This document shows, piece after piece, positions 16,680 to 24,610 of a stretch of 64,000 nt of DNA. The number at the start of each line of letters is the position of its first letter. Within the stretch, counting starts at the first letter, position 1. Made by a program: the position numbers and the translations under genes. Source of the stretch: Rhodoferax sp. OV413 (GTDB lineage: Bacteria; Pseudomonadota; Gammaproteobacteria; Burkholderiales; Burkholderiaceae_C); the NCBI RefSeq assembly GCF_900104385.1, contig NZ_FNJA01000006.1, positions 186,001 through 250,000 on the forward strand, read 5' to 3'. The notes beneath the pieces are model-generated. The model was not told the DNA's origin. It ran no database searches and saw nothing but the letters and a program-made list of their open reading frames with translations.

Positions 16680-17678
16680 ATGAAAAAAAGTCTGATTGCT
16701 TTGGCTGTTTTGGCCTCCACCGGCGCCGCAATGGCCCAGTCTTCCGTTACCTTGTACGGTATTGCTGACGTTAACTTGCAATCCAGCAAGGTCACCAATG
16801 GCGTTCGCCAAACTGCTCTGGAAAGCGGCGGCGTGTCCGGCAGCCGTTGGGGTATCAAGGGTTCTGAAGACCTGGGCGGTGGCTTGAAGGCCAATTTCGT
16901 CCTGGAAGGCGGTTTCAATATTGATGACGGCACGAGCCGCACCAATGGTTCCATTTTTGACCGTCAATCGTATGTTGGCTTGTCCGGTGGTTTCGGTGAG
17001 ATCCAACTGGGCAATTCTTGGTCCGCTTTGGATGACATCCATGGCACCGCGAATGCCGTTTTTGACTCCATCCTGTCGCCTACCGCTTACATCCAAGCCG
17101 GTTACGTTGCTAGCCCTAAGAACCAAATCAAGTACATCTCCCCCAGCTTCGGCGGCGTGACCGGTACCGTGGCATATGGCTTGGGTGAAAACAAGACCGC
17201 TACTTCCAACGCTAAGAGCATTTTTTCTCTGAATGTCCAGTACGCTGGCGGCCCTCTGTATGTTGGTTACGCTTACCAAAACGACAAGAAGTCTGATGCT
17301 GTCGCTACCGGCGGTTCCGGCTTGACCACCAAGCACAACCTGGTGAACGCTACGTACGACCTCGGCGTGGCTAAGCTGCTGGCTAGCTACCGCAATGTGA
17401 AGAACCCTGACACCGGTTACGACAAAGAAAACACCGCGCAAATCGGTGTTGACGTACCAGTCGGTGCAAGCCTGGTGTTGTCCACCGGTTACGCTAGCGC
17501 CAAGTCGGAAGCTGCTGGCGTGGCTGACCTGAAGACCAACGGTTTCGCTGTTGGCGCTTCTTACAGCCTGTCTAAGCGTACTTCGGTGTACACCGGCTTG
17601 AACTTGTCTGAGTACAAGATTGCTGGTACGAAGACCAAGCTGAACCTGTACGCAGTTGGCATCCGCCACGCGTTCTAA
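16680..17678 (+). CDS. Gram-negative general porin, Omp32 type
   Basis: 332 residues: signal peptide ending AMA-Q (residues 1-19), 'SSVTLYGIADVNLQSSKVTN' and the terminal 'YAVGIRHAF' with C-terminal phenylalanine required for outer-membrane assembly. It is a 16-stranded trimeric porin of the betaproteobacterial type, anion-preferring in the well-studied relative Omp32. Codon use differs from the neighbours (many T-ending codons and AAG/AAC), as expected for a very highly expressed gene. A strong terminator follows. Nearby amino-acid catabolism genes may profit from uptake through it, but porins are not specific. Confidence 0.95.
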   Translation: MKKSLIALAVLASTGAAMAQSSVTLYGIADVNLQSSKVTNGVRQTALESGGVSGSRWGIKGSEDLGGGLKANFVLEGGFNIDDGTSRTNGSIFDRQSYVGLSGGFGEIQLGNSWSALDDIHGTANAVFDSILSPTAYIQAGYVASPKNQIKYISPSFGGVTGTVAYGLGENKTATSNAKSIFSLNVQYAGGPLYVGYAYQNDKKSDAVATGGSGLTTKHNLVNATYDLGVAKLLASYRNVKNPDTGYDKENTAQIGVDVPVGASLVLSTGYASAKSEAAGVADLKTNGFAVGASYSLSKRTSVYTGLNLSEYKIAGTKTKLNLYAVGIRHAF

Positions 17679-17720
17679 TTGCCTGCCGGCATAACGCCGG
17701 TTTGCATTTAGCAATGATAA

Positions 17721-17754
17721 AAAAGCCACCCGGCATGCCGGGTGGCTTTTTTTT
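17721..17754 (+). terminator. Strong intrinsic terminator of the porin gene
   Basis: A perfect 22-base palindrome gccacccggcatgccgggtggc at 17725-17746 followed by eight T. A smaller hairpin ccggc-ataac-gccgg (17686-17700) precedes it. Confidence 0.95.
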
Positions 17755-17959
17755 GGTCCGCGCATGGGTAATTGATGTTTTGGTAGAAATATCTGCCATA
17801 TTGCTAATATTTAAGCATAAAGATGGCATTGTTGACGATATACATTGGCATGGCATCTTGCGACACTGGCTGCATTCCACGGATCTGCAGCTGCTGAAAG
17901 CCAGACGGCCCCAGCGTATGCAGGTCACTCCAAGCCAAAGCACGCCAAGGGCCCGCACC
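17755..17959 (+). promoter_or_regulatory. Upstream region of the ocd-arginase operon
   Basis: 205 bases after the porin terminator. AT-rich at 17770-17850, with a possible -35 box ttgacg at 17832-17837 but no convincing -10 box. Likely contains Lrp-type binding sites; I see no clear palindrome. Confidence 0.4.
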
Positions 17960-19051
17960 ATGAACAGCACCACCTCACTCGCCACCACCCCCTTTCTCAG
18001 CGCCCATGACGTGGCCACCATTGTTCAGCGCAAGGGGCTGGATGCCTGCCTGCGCGGCATGGCCGATGCGATCCATGCGGACTTTCTGCGCTGGCCTGAA
18101 TTTGACAAGTGCGCGCGCGTCGCCAGCCACTCGGCAGACGGTGTGATTGAGCTGATGCCGATTGCCGATGCCCACAGCTACGCCTTCAAGTACGTCAACG
18201 GCCACCCCAAGAATAATGCCTTGCACGGCCTGCCCACGGTGATGGCGTTTGGCGTGCTGGCCGATGTGGCTACCGGTGTGCCTGAGCTGCTGAGCGAATT
18301 GACCCTGACCACCGCCATCCGCACCGCAGCCACCTCCGTAGTCGCAGCCCGCGCGCTGGCCCGGCCGAACAGCCGCAGCATGGCGCTGATTGGCAACGGC
18401 GCGCAAAGCGAATTCCAGGCCCTGGCCTTCCACCATCTGATGGGCATCCAGGAAGTCCGGTTGTTTGACACCGATCCGCTGGCTACCGCCAAGCTGGCCG
18501 ACAACCTGCGCGCCACCGCCCTCAAGGTGGTGATCTGCGCCAGCACGGCCGAGGCGGTGCGCGGAGCCGACATCGTGACCACGGTCACTGCCGACAAAAC
18601 CAATGCCACCATCCTCACCCCCGAGATGCTGGAGCCCGGCATGCACATCAACGGCGTGGGCGGCGACTGCCCTGGCAAAACCGAGCTGCACCCCGATGTG
18701 CTGCGCGCCGCCAGCGTATTCGTCGAATACGAGCCGCAAACCCGCATCGAAGGTGACCTGCAGCAGCTGCCGGCCGACTTCGCCGTGACCGAGCTGTGGA
18801 ATGTGCTGGCCGGCACCGCCACCGGCCGCAGCAGCGCCACCCAGATCACCGTGTTCGACTCGGTCGGCTTTGCGATGGAAGACTATTCGGCCCTGCGCTT
18901 CATGCGCGACACCGCCCGTGAACTGGGCTTGGGCCAGCGCCTGGCGCTGATTCCCGACCTCGCCGACCCGAAAGATTTGTATAGTCTGGTACGCCCCACC
19001 GCGCTGCGCGCCGTGGCACCCGCCCCACTAGCAGAAACAATAGCAGCATGA
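17960..19051 (+). CDS. ocd: Ornithine cyclodeaminase
   Basis: 363 residues from the ATG at 17960. Mu-crystallin/ornithine cyclodeaminase fold: substrate region 'YAFKYVNGHPKNN', the nucleotide-binding GNGAQSEFQ motif, and 'INGVGGDCPGKTELHPDVL' containing the catalytic aspartate of true cyclodeaminases. It converts L-ornithine to L-proline and ammonia with NAD+. The next gene is arginase (ATGA overlap), so arginine is turned to ornithine and then proline here. PutA further downstream takes proline to glutamate. An upstream in-frame extension to 17702 crosses the porin terminator and is not coding. Confidence 0.95.
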   Translation: MNSTTSLATTPFLSAHDVATIVQRKGLDACLRGMADAIHADFLRWPEFDKCARVASHSADGVIELMPIADAHSYAFKYVNGHPKNNALHGLPTVMAFGVLADVATGVPELLSELTLTTAIRTAATSVVAARALARPNSRSMALIGNGAQSEFQALAFHHLMGIQEVRLFDTDPLATAKLADNLRATALKVVICASTAEAVRGADIVTTVTADKTNATILTPEMLEPGMHINGVGGDCPGKTELHPDVLRAASVFVEYEPQTRIEGDLQQLPADFAVTELWNVLAGTATGRSSATQITVFDSVGFAMEDYSALRFMRDTARELGLGQRLALIPDLADPKDLYSLVRPTALRAVAPAPLAETIAA

Positions 19052-19986
19052 GCAATACCAGCATGGGCGTAAGCCTGATTGGCGTCCCCACCGACATCGG
19101 CGCGGGCGTACGCGGCGCGCGCATGGGCCCAGAGGCTCTGCGGGTCGCTGGCTTGGCCCTGGCCCTGCAGCAGTCGGGGCTGGACGTACGCGATTGCGGC
19201 AATATCCGCGGCCCGGCGAATCCCTGGCAGGAGCCGGTGGACGGCTACCGCCACCTGCCCGAAGTGGCCCAGTGGAACGAGCTGACACACAACGTGGTCT
19301 ACAAAGAACTCAGCGCAGGCCGGCTGCCCATCATGCTCGGCGGCGACCACTGCCTGGGCATAGGCTCGATCAGTGCTGTCGCCCGCCATTGCCGCGAAAC
19401 CGGCAAAAAGCTGCGCGTGCTGTGGCTGGATGCGCATGCCGACTTCAACACCGCGGCGCTGACCCCCAGCGGCAACATCCACGGCATGCCGGTGGCTTGT
19501 TTGTGCGGCCATGGCCCGCGCGAGCTGGTCGAGATCGGCGGCCATGTGCCAGCCATCAGTGCGCGCGAGATCGTGCAGATCGGTATCCGTAGCGTCGATG
19601 CCGGCGAAAAGCGCTTTGTGCATGAACAGGGCATCGAAGTCTTCGACATGCGCTTCATCGACGAGATGGGCATACGCCACACCATGGAAATGGCGCTGGA
19701 TGGCCTGGACGACAACACCCACTTGCACGTCAGCCTGGACGTGGATTTCCTCGACCCGGTCATCGCCCCCGGCGTCGGCACTACCGTGCGTGGCGGTCCG
19801 AACTACCGTGAAGCCCAGCTGTGCATGGAGATGATTGCCGACACCGGCCTGCTGGCCTCGCTGGACATCGTCGAGCTAAACCCCGCGCTGGATGTGCGCA
19901 ACCAGACCGCCGAGCTGGCGGTCGACCTGGTGGAGAGCCTGTTTGGTAAAAGCACGCTGATGCGCCAAGTCACCGATGCCACATGA
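19048..19986 (+). CDS. rocF: Arginase
   Basis: 312 residues. Manganese-binding residues of the ureohydrolase family are all present: GGDH (His101), DAHADFN (Asp128, His130, Asp132) and SLDVDFLDP. The enzyme hydrolyses L-arginine to ornithine and urea. Guanidinobutyrase or agmatinase are related, but the adjacency to ornithine cyclodeaminase strongly favours arginase. The start overlaps the ocd stop by 4 bases; its own stop overlaps the next gene by 11 bases, so the three genes form one translationally coupled operon. Confidence 0.94.
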   Translation: MSNTSMGVSLIGVPTDIGAGVRGARMGPEALRVAGLALALQQSGLDVRDCGNIRGPANPWQEPVDGYRHLPEVAQWNELTHNVVYKELSAGRLPIMLGGDHCLGIGSISAVARHCRETGKKLRVLWLDAHADFNTAALTPSGNIHGMPVACLCGHGPRELVEIGGHVPAISAREIVQIGIRSVDAGEKRFVHEQGIEVFDMRFIDEMGIRHTMEMALDGLDDNTHLHVSLDVDFLDPVIAPGVGTTVRGGPNYREAQLCMEMIADTGLLASLDIVELNPALDVRNQTAELAVDLVESLFGKSTLMRQVTDAT

Positions 19987-20581
19987 CTTTTTGTCCGCCC
20001 TGCTGGTCCTGCTGATCGTTATGGACCCGCTGGGCAATGTGCCCATCGTGCTCAGCCTGTTGCGCGATACGCCCAAGGAGCGGCGCTTTCTGGTCATCAC
20101 CCGCGAATGCCTGTTTGCGCTGGCCATCCTGCTGGTCTTCATGCTGGTCGGCGACCGGCTGCTGCATGTCATGCACCTCACCGACGCCTCGCTGGAAATC
20201 GCTGGCGGCGTGATCCTGTTCCTGATCGCCATGGGCATGGCCTTCCCCAGCATGGGCGTCAGCTTCTCCGGCCCCGAGCAAGAGGCCGAGCCCATGCTGG
20301 TGCCGCTGGCGATTCCCATGATTGCCGGTCCGTCTTCCCTGGCCACCGTGCTGCTGCTGGCCTCGCGCCAGCCCGAGCGCGCCTGGACCTGGGCTGGTGC
20401 CATCACCCTGAGCATGGTGGTGGTCTGGCTGGTGCTGCTGTCGGCCAATGGGCTGGCGCGGCGCATTGGCAAATCGGGCCTGATCGCACTCGAACGCCTG
20501 ATGGGTTTGCTGCTGGCCGCCATGGCGGTGCAGATGCTGATCTCAGGGCTGCGCAACGCCTTTCCCATGATCGCGCATTAA
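19976..20581 (+). CDS. MarC family integral membrane protein
   Basis: 201 residues with six hydrophobic segments and the family patterns 'LLIVMDPLGNVPIVLSLL' and 'PLAIPMIAGPSSLATVLLLA'. MarC/UPF0056 proteins are inner-membrane proteins of unknown function, once thought to be antibiotic-resistance factors. It overlaps arginase by 11 bases. Its place in an arginine catabolic operon would fit an export role for an amino acid or by-product, but no evidence in the sequence shows this. Confidence 0.9.
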   Translation: MPHDFLSALLVLLIVMDPLGNVPIVLSLLRDTPKERRFLVITRECLFALAILLVFMLVGDRLLHVMHLTDASLEIAGGVILFLIAMGMAFPSMGVSFSGPEQEAEPMLVPLAIPMIAGPSSLATVLLLASRQPERAWTWAGAITLSMVVVWLVLLSANGLARRIGKSGLIALERLMGLLLAAMAVQMLISGLRNAFPMIAH

Positions 20582-20599
20582 CGGTTTTTGTAGATTTAA

Positions 20600-20656
20600 A
20601 AACTAGTTTGACGTAGAAATTTGGTGAAACTATCGGGTATTGGCGCGACAAACTAG
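20600..20656 (+). promoter_or_regulatory. Putative putA promoter with AAACTAG repeats
   Basis: Possible -35 ttgacg (20608-20613), 17-base spacer and weak -10 tatcgg (20631-20636). The palindrome aaactagttt (20600-20609) overlaps the -35 box, and aaactag recurs at 20650, exactly 50 bases away. Candidate operator pair for a multimeric regulator such as Lrp. Confidence 0.4.
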
Positions 20657-20701
20657 CGGATATTGCAATCTGTAGACCCTCAATTTCCACCGGAGTTCAC
20701 C

Positions 20702-23683
20702 ATGCGCTTGCCCACCCCTTACCGGCCCGAGGCCGAAGTCGTCGCCCACCGTCTTGCCGCCTTGTCGGGCGCGCTGGAATGGGCTGTTGCCTCCGCCCCC
20801 GCCCGGCCTTGGGTGCAGGCCGTGCGCGACAACCCGCCGCCGTTCTGGGCCATGGAAAGCCTGCTGCGCGAATACCCGATCTCCAGCGCCGAGGGCCTGG
20901 CCCTGATGCGCCTGGCCGAAGCCTTGCTGCGCGTGCCGGATGCCGAAACCGCCATCGCCCTGACCGCCGACCAGCTGGGCCGTGCCGACTTTGACGGCAT
21001 GGACGAAACCGGCGCCGCCCAGGTGCTGGGCCGCTCTACGCTGGCCAAGCTGTCCAGCAGCGCCATCGCCTTGTCGAAGAAATTCCTGCCCGATGCCGAA
21101 GCACCGCAAGGCCTGCTGACCAAGCTCGGCGCCAAGACCGTGGTGGCGGCCACCGTGCGTGCCGTGCAGCTGCTGGGCCGGCAGTTTGTGCTGGGCCAGA
21201 CCATTGGCGACGCCATGGATGAAGCCGCTGCCGCGCGCAAAAAGCAGGCCCAGCTGACCTATAGCTACGACATGCTGGGCGAGGGCGCGCGCACCGACGC
21301 CGATGCGCTGAACTATCTGCAAAGCTACAAGAATGCTATCGAAGCCATAGCTGGCCGCGCAGACAAGGCGGGCGTATGCGAGAAGAATGACGGTATTTCC
21401 ATCAAGCTCAGCGCCCTGCACCCGCGCTATGAATGGACCCAGCGCGAACGCGTGCTGGCCGAGCTGGTACCGCGCGTCTGGAGCCTGTGCGAGCAAGCCG
21501 CCCGCGCCAATATCAACCTGACCATAGACGCCGAAGAAGTCGACCGCCTGGAGCTGTCGCTCGACGTATTCGAGGCCCTGGCCGCCCTGGTCGCCCAGCA
21601 TCAGCCGCAATGGCGCGGCTTCGGCCTGGCCATGCAGGCCTACCAGACCCGGGCGCTGGAACTCATTGAACACATCGCCAGCATCGGCCGCAAATACAAG
21701 CTGCGCCTGATGTGCCGCCTGGTCAAGGGCGCGTACTGGGACTCGGAAATCAAGCGTGCCCAAGAACTCGGCCTGCCGCACTATCCGGTATTCACCCACA
21801 AGCACCACACCGATGTGTCCTACCTGGCCTGTGCCAAGGCGCTGCTGGACGCGCCCGATGCCATCTACCCGCAGTTCGCCACCCACAACGCCGCCACCAT
21901 CGCCGCCATCCTGAGCCTGGCGGCCAAGAGCGGCAACCCGTTCGAGCTGCAGCGCCTGCACGGCATGGGCGAGGGCGTGTACCGCGAGGTGCTGAAGAAC
22001 CCGCTGATCGGCTGCCGCGTCTACGCCCCGGTGGGCAAGCACCGCGATCTGCTGGCCTACCTGGTGCGGCGTCTGCTGGAGAATGGCGCGAATTCGTCCT
22101 TCGTGCACCAGCTGGCCGACGAGTCGGTGGGCATGGAAGAAATCCTGGTGTCTCCCCTGCGCTTGGAGCCGGAATCAGCCTTTGTGCTGCCGCCCAAACT
22201 GTTCGGCGCTGGCCGCAAGAACAGCGCTGGCCTGGACCTGGAAGTCGCCACCCAGCGCGCCGCGCTGCAAACCGCCTTCGACAACCTGACCGTACCATCG
22301 GTGCCAGAGTTTGATGCCAAAAAGGCCGCTAGCGCATATTCCACCAGCGCAACCAGCTACAAAATATGGAGCAAAACCCCGGTCGCCGAGCGCGCTGCGC
22401 TGCTGCGCCAATGCGCCGATGCACTGGAACACCAGATGCCGCGCTTCTGCGCCATCCTGGTCAAGGAAGCCTTCAAGACCTGGGGCGATGCCGTGTCCGA
22501 AGTGCGCGAAGCCGTGGACTTTTTGCGCTTTTATGCCGACGAGGCCGAGCGCATCATGGCGCCGGTGGCCTTGCCCGGCCCGACCGGCGAAACCAATGAG
22601 TTGCGCCTCAGCGCCCGCGGCGTCTGGGTCTGCATCAGCCCCTGGAACTTCCCGTTGGCGATCTTCATGGGCCAGGTGGCGGCGGCACTCGCCACCGGCA
22701 ACACGGTCTTGGCCAAGCCGGCCGAGCAAACCCCGTTCGTCGCGCTGGAAGCCGTGCGCCTGCTGCACTCGGTGGGTGTGCCCGAAGCCGCGGTGCAGCT
22801 GCTGCACGGCCCGGGCGAAACCGTCGGTGCGGCGCTGGTGGCGCTGCCCGGCATCGCCGGCGTGGTGTTCACCGGCTCGACCCCGGTAGCCCGCATCATC
22901 AACCGCGCGCTGGCCGCCAAGGACGGTCCCATCGTGCCACTGATCGCCGAGACCGGCGGCATCAACGCCATGCTGGTCGACAGCACCGCGCTGCCCGAGC
23001 AGGTGGTCGATGCCGTGGTGCAAAGTGCCTTCCGCAGCGCCGGCCAGCGCTGCTCGGCGCTGCGCCTGTTGTGTGTGCACGACGCCATTGCCGACCACGT
23101 GATCGAGATGGTCCAGGGCGCCGCCAAGGAGCTGGTGCTGGGCAACACCGCAGAGTGGGCGACCGACGTGGGACCGGTGATCGACAAGGAGGCTTTTGAC
23201 GGCATCCAGAAGCACATCCAGCGTTTGCATTCCACGGCGAAACCCTTGCTAGCGCAATCAGCACCTACGCCGGCAGCTGGCAACTTGATAGCGCCACAGG
23301 CTTTTGAGCTGAAGCAGGTGAGCGACGTGGCGCAGGAAATCTTCGGCCCGGTGCTGCACATCGTGCGCTGGTCGGGCGATCCGCAGACCGTGATCGAGCA
23401 GATCAACGCACTGGGCTACGGTCTGACCCTGGGCATCCAGACCCGCATCGACAGCCGCGCCCACGCGCTGGCGGCGGCCGCCCACATCGGCAACGTCTAC
23501 ATCAACCGCAACATCATCGGCGCGGTGGTCGGCGTGCAGCCCTTCGGCGGCGAAGGCCTGAGCGGCACCGGCCCCAAAGCCGGCGGCCCGCACTACCTGT
23601 ACCGCTTCTGCGCCGAGCAGACCTTGACGGTGAACACCACGGCGGCCGGCGGCAATGCGGCGCTGTTGGCGTCCATGCCCTGA
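20702..23683 (+). CDS. putA: Bifunctional proline dehydrogenase / P5C dehydrogenase PutA
   Basis: 993 residues from the ATG at 20702 (ribosome site ggag). The FAD-binding proline dehydrogenase domain covers about 60-480 ('SIKLSALHPRYEW', 'RLMCRLVKGAYWD', 'GCRVYAPVGKHRDLLAYLVRRLLENGAN'). The aldehyde dehydrogenase domain runs from about 550 to 985 with catalytic Cys784 in SAGQRCSALR. No N-terminal ribbon-helix-helix DNA-binding domain, so it cannot autoregulate and an external regulator (possibly the Lrp pair) is expected. It converts proline to glutamate, completing the arginine route of the upstream operon. Two copies of the palindromic repeat lie in the coding sequence (about residues 538-556 and 847-865). 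Confidence 0.96.
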   Translation: MRLPTPYRPEAEVVAHRLAALSGALEWAVASAPARPWVQAVRDNPPPFWAMESLLREYPISSAEGLALMRLAEALLRVPDAETAIALTADQLGRADFDGMDETGAAQVLGRSTLAKLSSSAIALSKKFLPDAEAPQGLLTKLGAKTVVAATVRAVQLLGRQFVLGQTIGDAMDEAAAARKKQAQLTYSYDMLGEGARTDADALNYLQSYKNAIEAIAGRADKAGVCEKNDGISIKLSALHPRYEWTQRERVLAELVPRVWSLCEQAARANINLTIDAEEVDRLELSLDVFEALAALVAQHQPQWRGFGLAMQAYQTRALELIEHIASIGRKYKLRLMCRLVKGAYWDSEIKRAQELGLPHYPVFTHKHHTDVSYLACAKALLDAPDAIYPQFATHNAATIAAILSLAAKSGNPFELQRLHGMGEGVYREVLKNPLIGCRVYAPVGKHRDLLAYLVRRLLENGANSSFVHQLADESVGMEEILVSPLRLEPESAFVLPPKLFGAGRKNSAGLDLEVATQRAALQTAFDNLTVPSVPEFDAKKAASAYSTSATSYKIWSKTPVAERAALLRQCADALEHQMPRFCAILVKEAFKTWGDAVSEVREAVDFLRFYADEAERIMAPVALPGPTGETNELRLSARGVWVCISPWNFPLAIFMGQVAAALATGNTVLAKPAEQTPFVALEAVRLLHSVGVPEAAVQLLHGPGETVGAALVALPGIAGVVFTGSTPVARIINRALAAKDGPIVPLIAETGGINAMLVDSTALPEQVVDAVVQSAFRSAGQRCSALRLLCVHDAIADHVIEMVQGAAKELVLGNTAEWATDVGPVIDKEAFDGIQKHIQRLHSTAKPLLAQSAPTPAAGNLIAPQAFELKQVSDVAQEIFGPVLHIVRWSGDPQTVIEQINALGYGLTLGIQTRIDSRAHALAAAAHIGNVYINRNIIGAVVGVQPFGGEGLSGTGPKAGGPHYLYRFCAEQTLTVNTTAAGGNAALLASMP
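22316..22368. repeat. putA: Dispersed palindromic element inside putA (first)
   Basis: 'ccgctagcgcatattccacc' then 'agcgcaaccagctacaaaat' matches the intergenic copy at 49790 almost base for base. It falls in the linker between the two enzymatic domains. Confidence 0.75.
23244..23295. repeat. putA: Dispersed palindromic element inside putA (second)
   Basis: 'cttgctagcgcaatcagcac' then 'ctacgccggcagctggcaac' and 'ttgatagcgcc' match the consensus including the outer gatagc flank. It encodes a surface loop in the aldehyde dehydrogenase domain. Confidence 0.75.
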
Positions 23684-23685
23684 TT

Positions 23686-23750
23686 TGCTATGGAATAGAG
23701 AGCTGCTAGCGCAGGTGAAGTCTGCGCTAGCAGCCTAAAAAGCTTTATTT
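23686..23750. repeat. Dispersed palindromic element after putA
   Basis: Arms agctgctagcgcag and ctgcgctagcagcct (23701-23735) form a 14-bp hairpin with a 7-base loop, flanked by ttgctatgg. It lies between convergent putA and the J-domain gene. Confidence 0.85.
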
Positions 23751-24605
23751 CTAGCGCAACGCAAACGACGCGGGCAGCGACACCGCAACCACGCCGTATC
23801 GGTTGGGGTCCAGGCTGCCGGCGCTGGCCTTGTCGCCCAGGCCCTGCGTGACGGTGATGTCGCGCAGCGCGTCGGCGATAAACCGGTTCAGGAATTTGTC
23901 GCCCTCGATGCGTAGCTCAGCGTAGGGCGCGTAGGCCAGTTTTTCCGACAGCTTCTGGATCAGCTCGTCCTGGTGCTGGGTCAGCAGGCTGGCGAACTTT
24001 TCGGACTCGATGTTGCCGATCTCCACCGTCACGGCGGGGATGGACAGGATGTGCCGGCTGCTTTCCACGCCGTCGGCCAGCGGCTCGGTCGTGGCCAGCA
24101 CCACCCGCAGCTCGGAGCCCAGCAGGGACAGTTTGCGGACCTCGGCAGCGGGGCCGGTTTTGGCCGGCTCGGTGCTGGGGAGCTTGTCCGGCAGCGCCGG
24201 AGCGCCCGTTACCAGCACGGCCGTAGCCACGGGCGGCGCCGGTTTCTTCTTCGACGACAGCGACCACATCAGTCCACCTGCCGCCAGGATTACGATGGCC
24301 AGCAGCCACAGGTACCAGTTCGATGTGGTGGCTGGGGCTGCAGTCCGGCGCGGGCGCGGCGCTGCGTAGCCGGCGGGCAACGCGGAGCGTACCGCGGTTT
24401 GCTTGAGTTGCACATCGTAGGCCGCGCGCTGGCCGGCATCCGACAGCACGCCGTAGGCTTGCACGATCAGCGCCGCCCGGCTGGCCATGGCGCTGTCGGC
24501 CTGGTGCTTGTCCGGGTGGTGCCGCTGCATCAGGCTCTTGTAGGCGGCCCGCAGCACTTCCTTGCTGGCGTTCGGGCTGACCTCCAGTAGCTCGTAGTAG
24601 TTCAT
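23751..24605 (-). CDS. Membrane-anchored J-domain protein
   Basis: 284 residues from the ATG at 24605. An N-terminal J domain (about 1-65) contains the required HPD motif in 'MQRHHPDKHQADS', so it should stimulate an Hsp70. One transmembrane helix follows at about 95-115 ('WYLWLLAIVILAAGGLMW'), then a C-terminal domain of about 150 residues that I do not recognise. The orientation puts the J domain in the cytosol and the C-terminal domain in the periplasm. It follows the next gene upstream by 5 bases; the two clearly work together. Confidence 0.85.
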   Translation of the reverse strand: MNYYELLEVSPNASKEVLRAAYKSLMQRHHPDKHQADSAMASRAALIVQAYGVLSDAGQRAAYDVQLKQTAVRSALPAGYAAPRPRRTAAPATTSNWYLWLLAIVILAAGGLMWSLSSKKKPAPPVATAVLVTGAPALPDKLPSTEPAKTGPAAEVRKLSLLGSELRVVLATTEPLADGVESSRHILSIPAVTVEIGNIESEKFASLLTQHQDELIQKLSEKLAYAPYAELRIEGDKFLNRFIADALRDITVTQGLGDKASAGSLDPNRYGVVAVSLPASFALR

Positions 24606-24610
24606 GCGGG

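Noticed and set aside
17702-17959. N-terminal extension of ornithine cyclodeaminase by 86 codons
   Set aside because: It would include the porin terminator hairpin and an AT-rich promoter-like stretch; homologues begin near the chosen ATG.
21325-21375. Possible fifth coding copy of the palindromic element in putA (gctatcgaagccatagctgg)
   Set aside because: The encoded residues (NAIEAIAGRADKAGV) follow the normal PutA pattern at this place and the core arms do not pair, so the similarity is probably chance.
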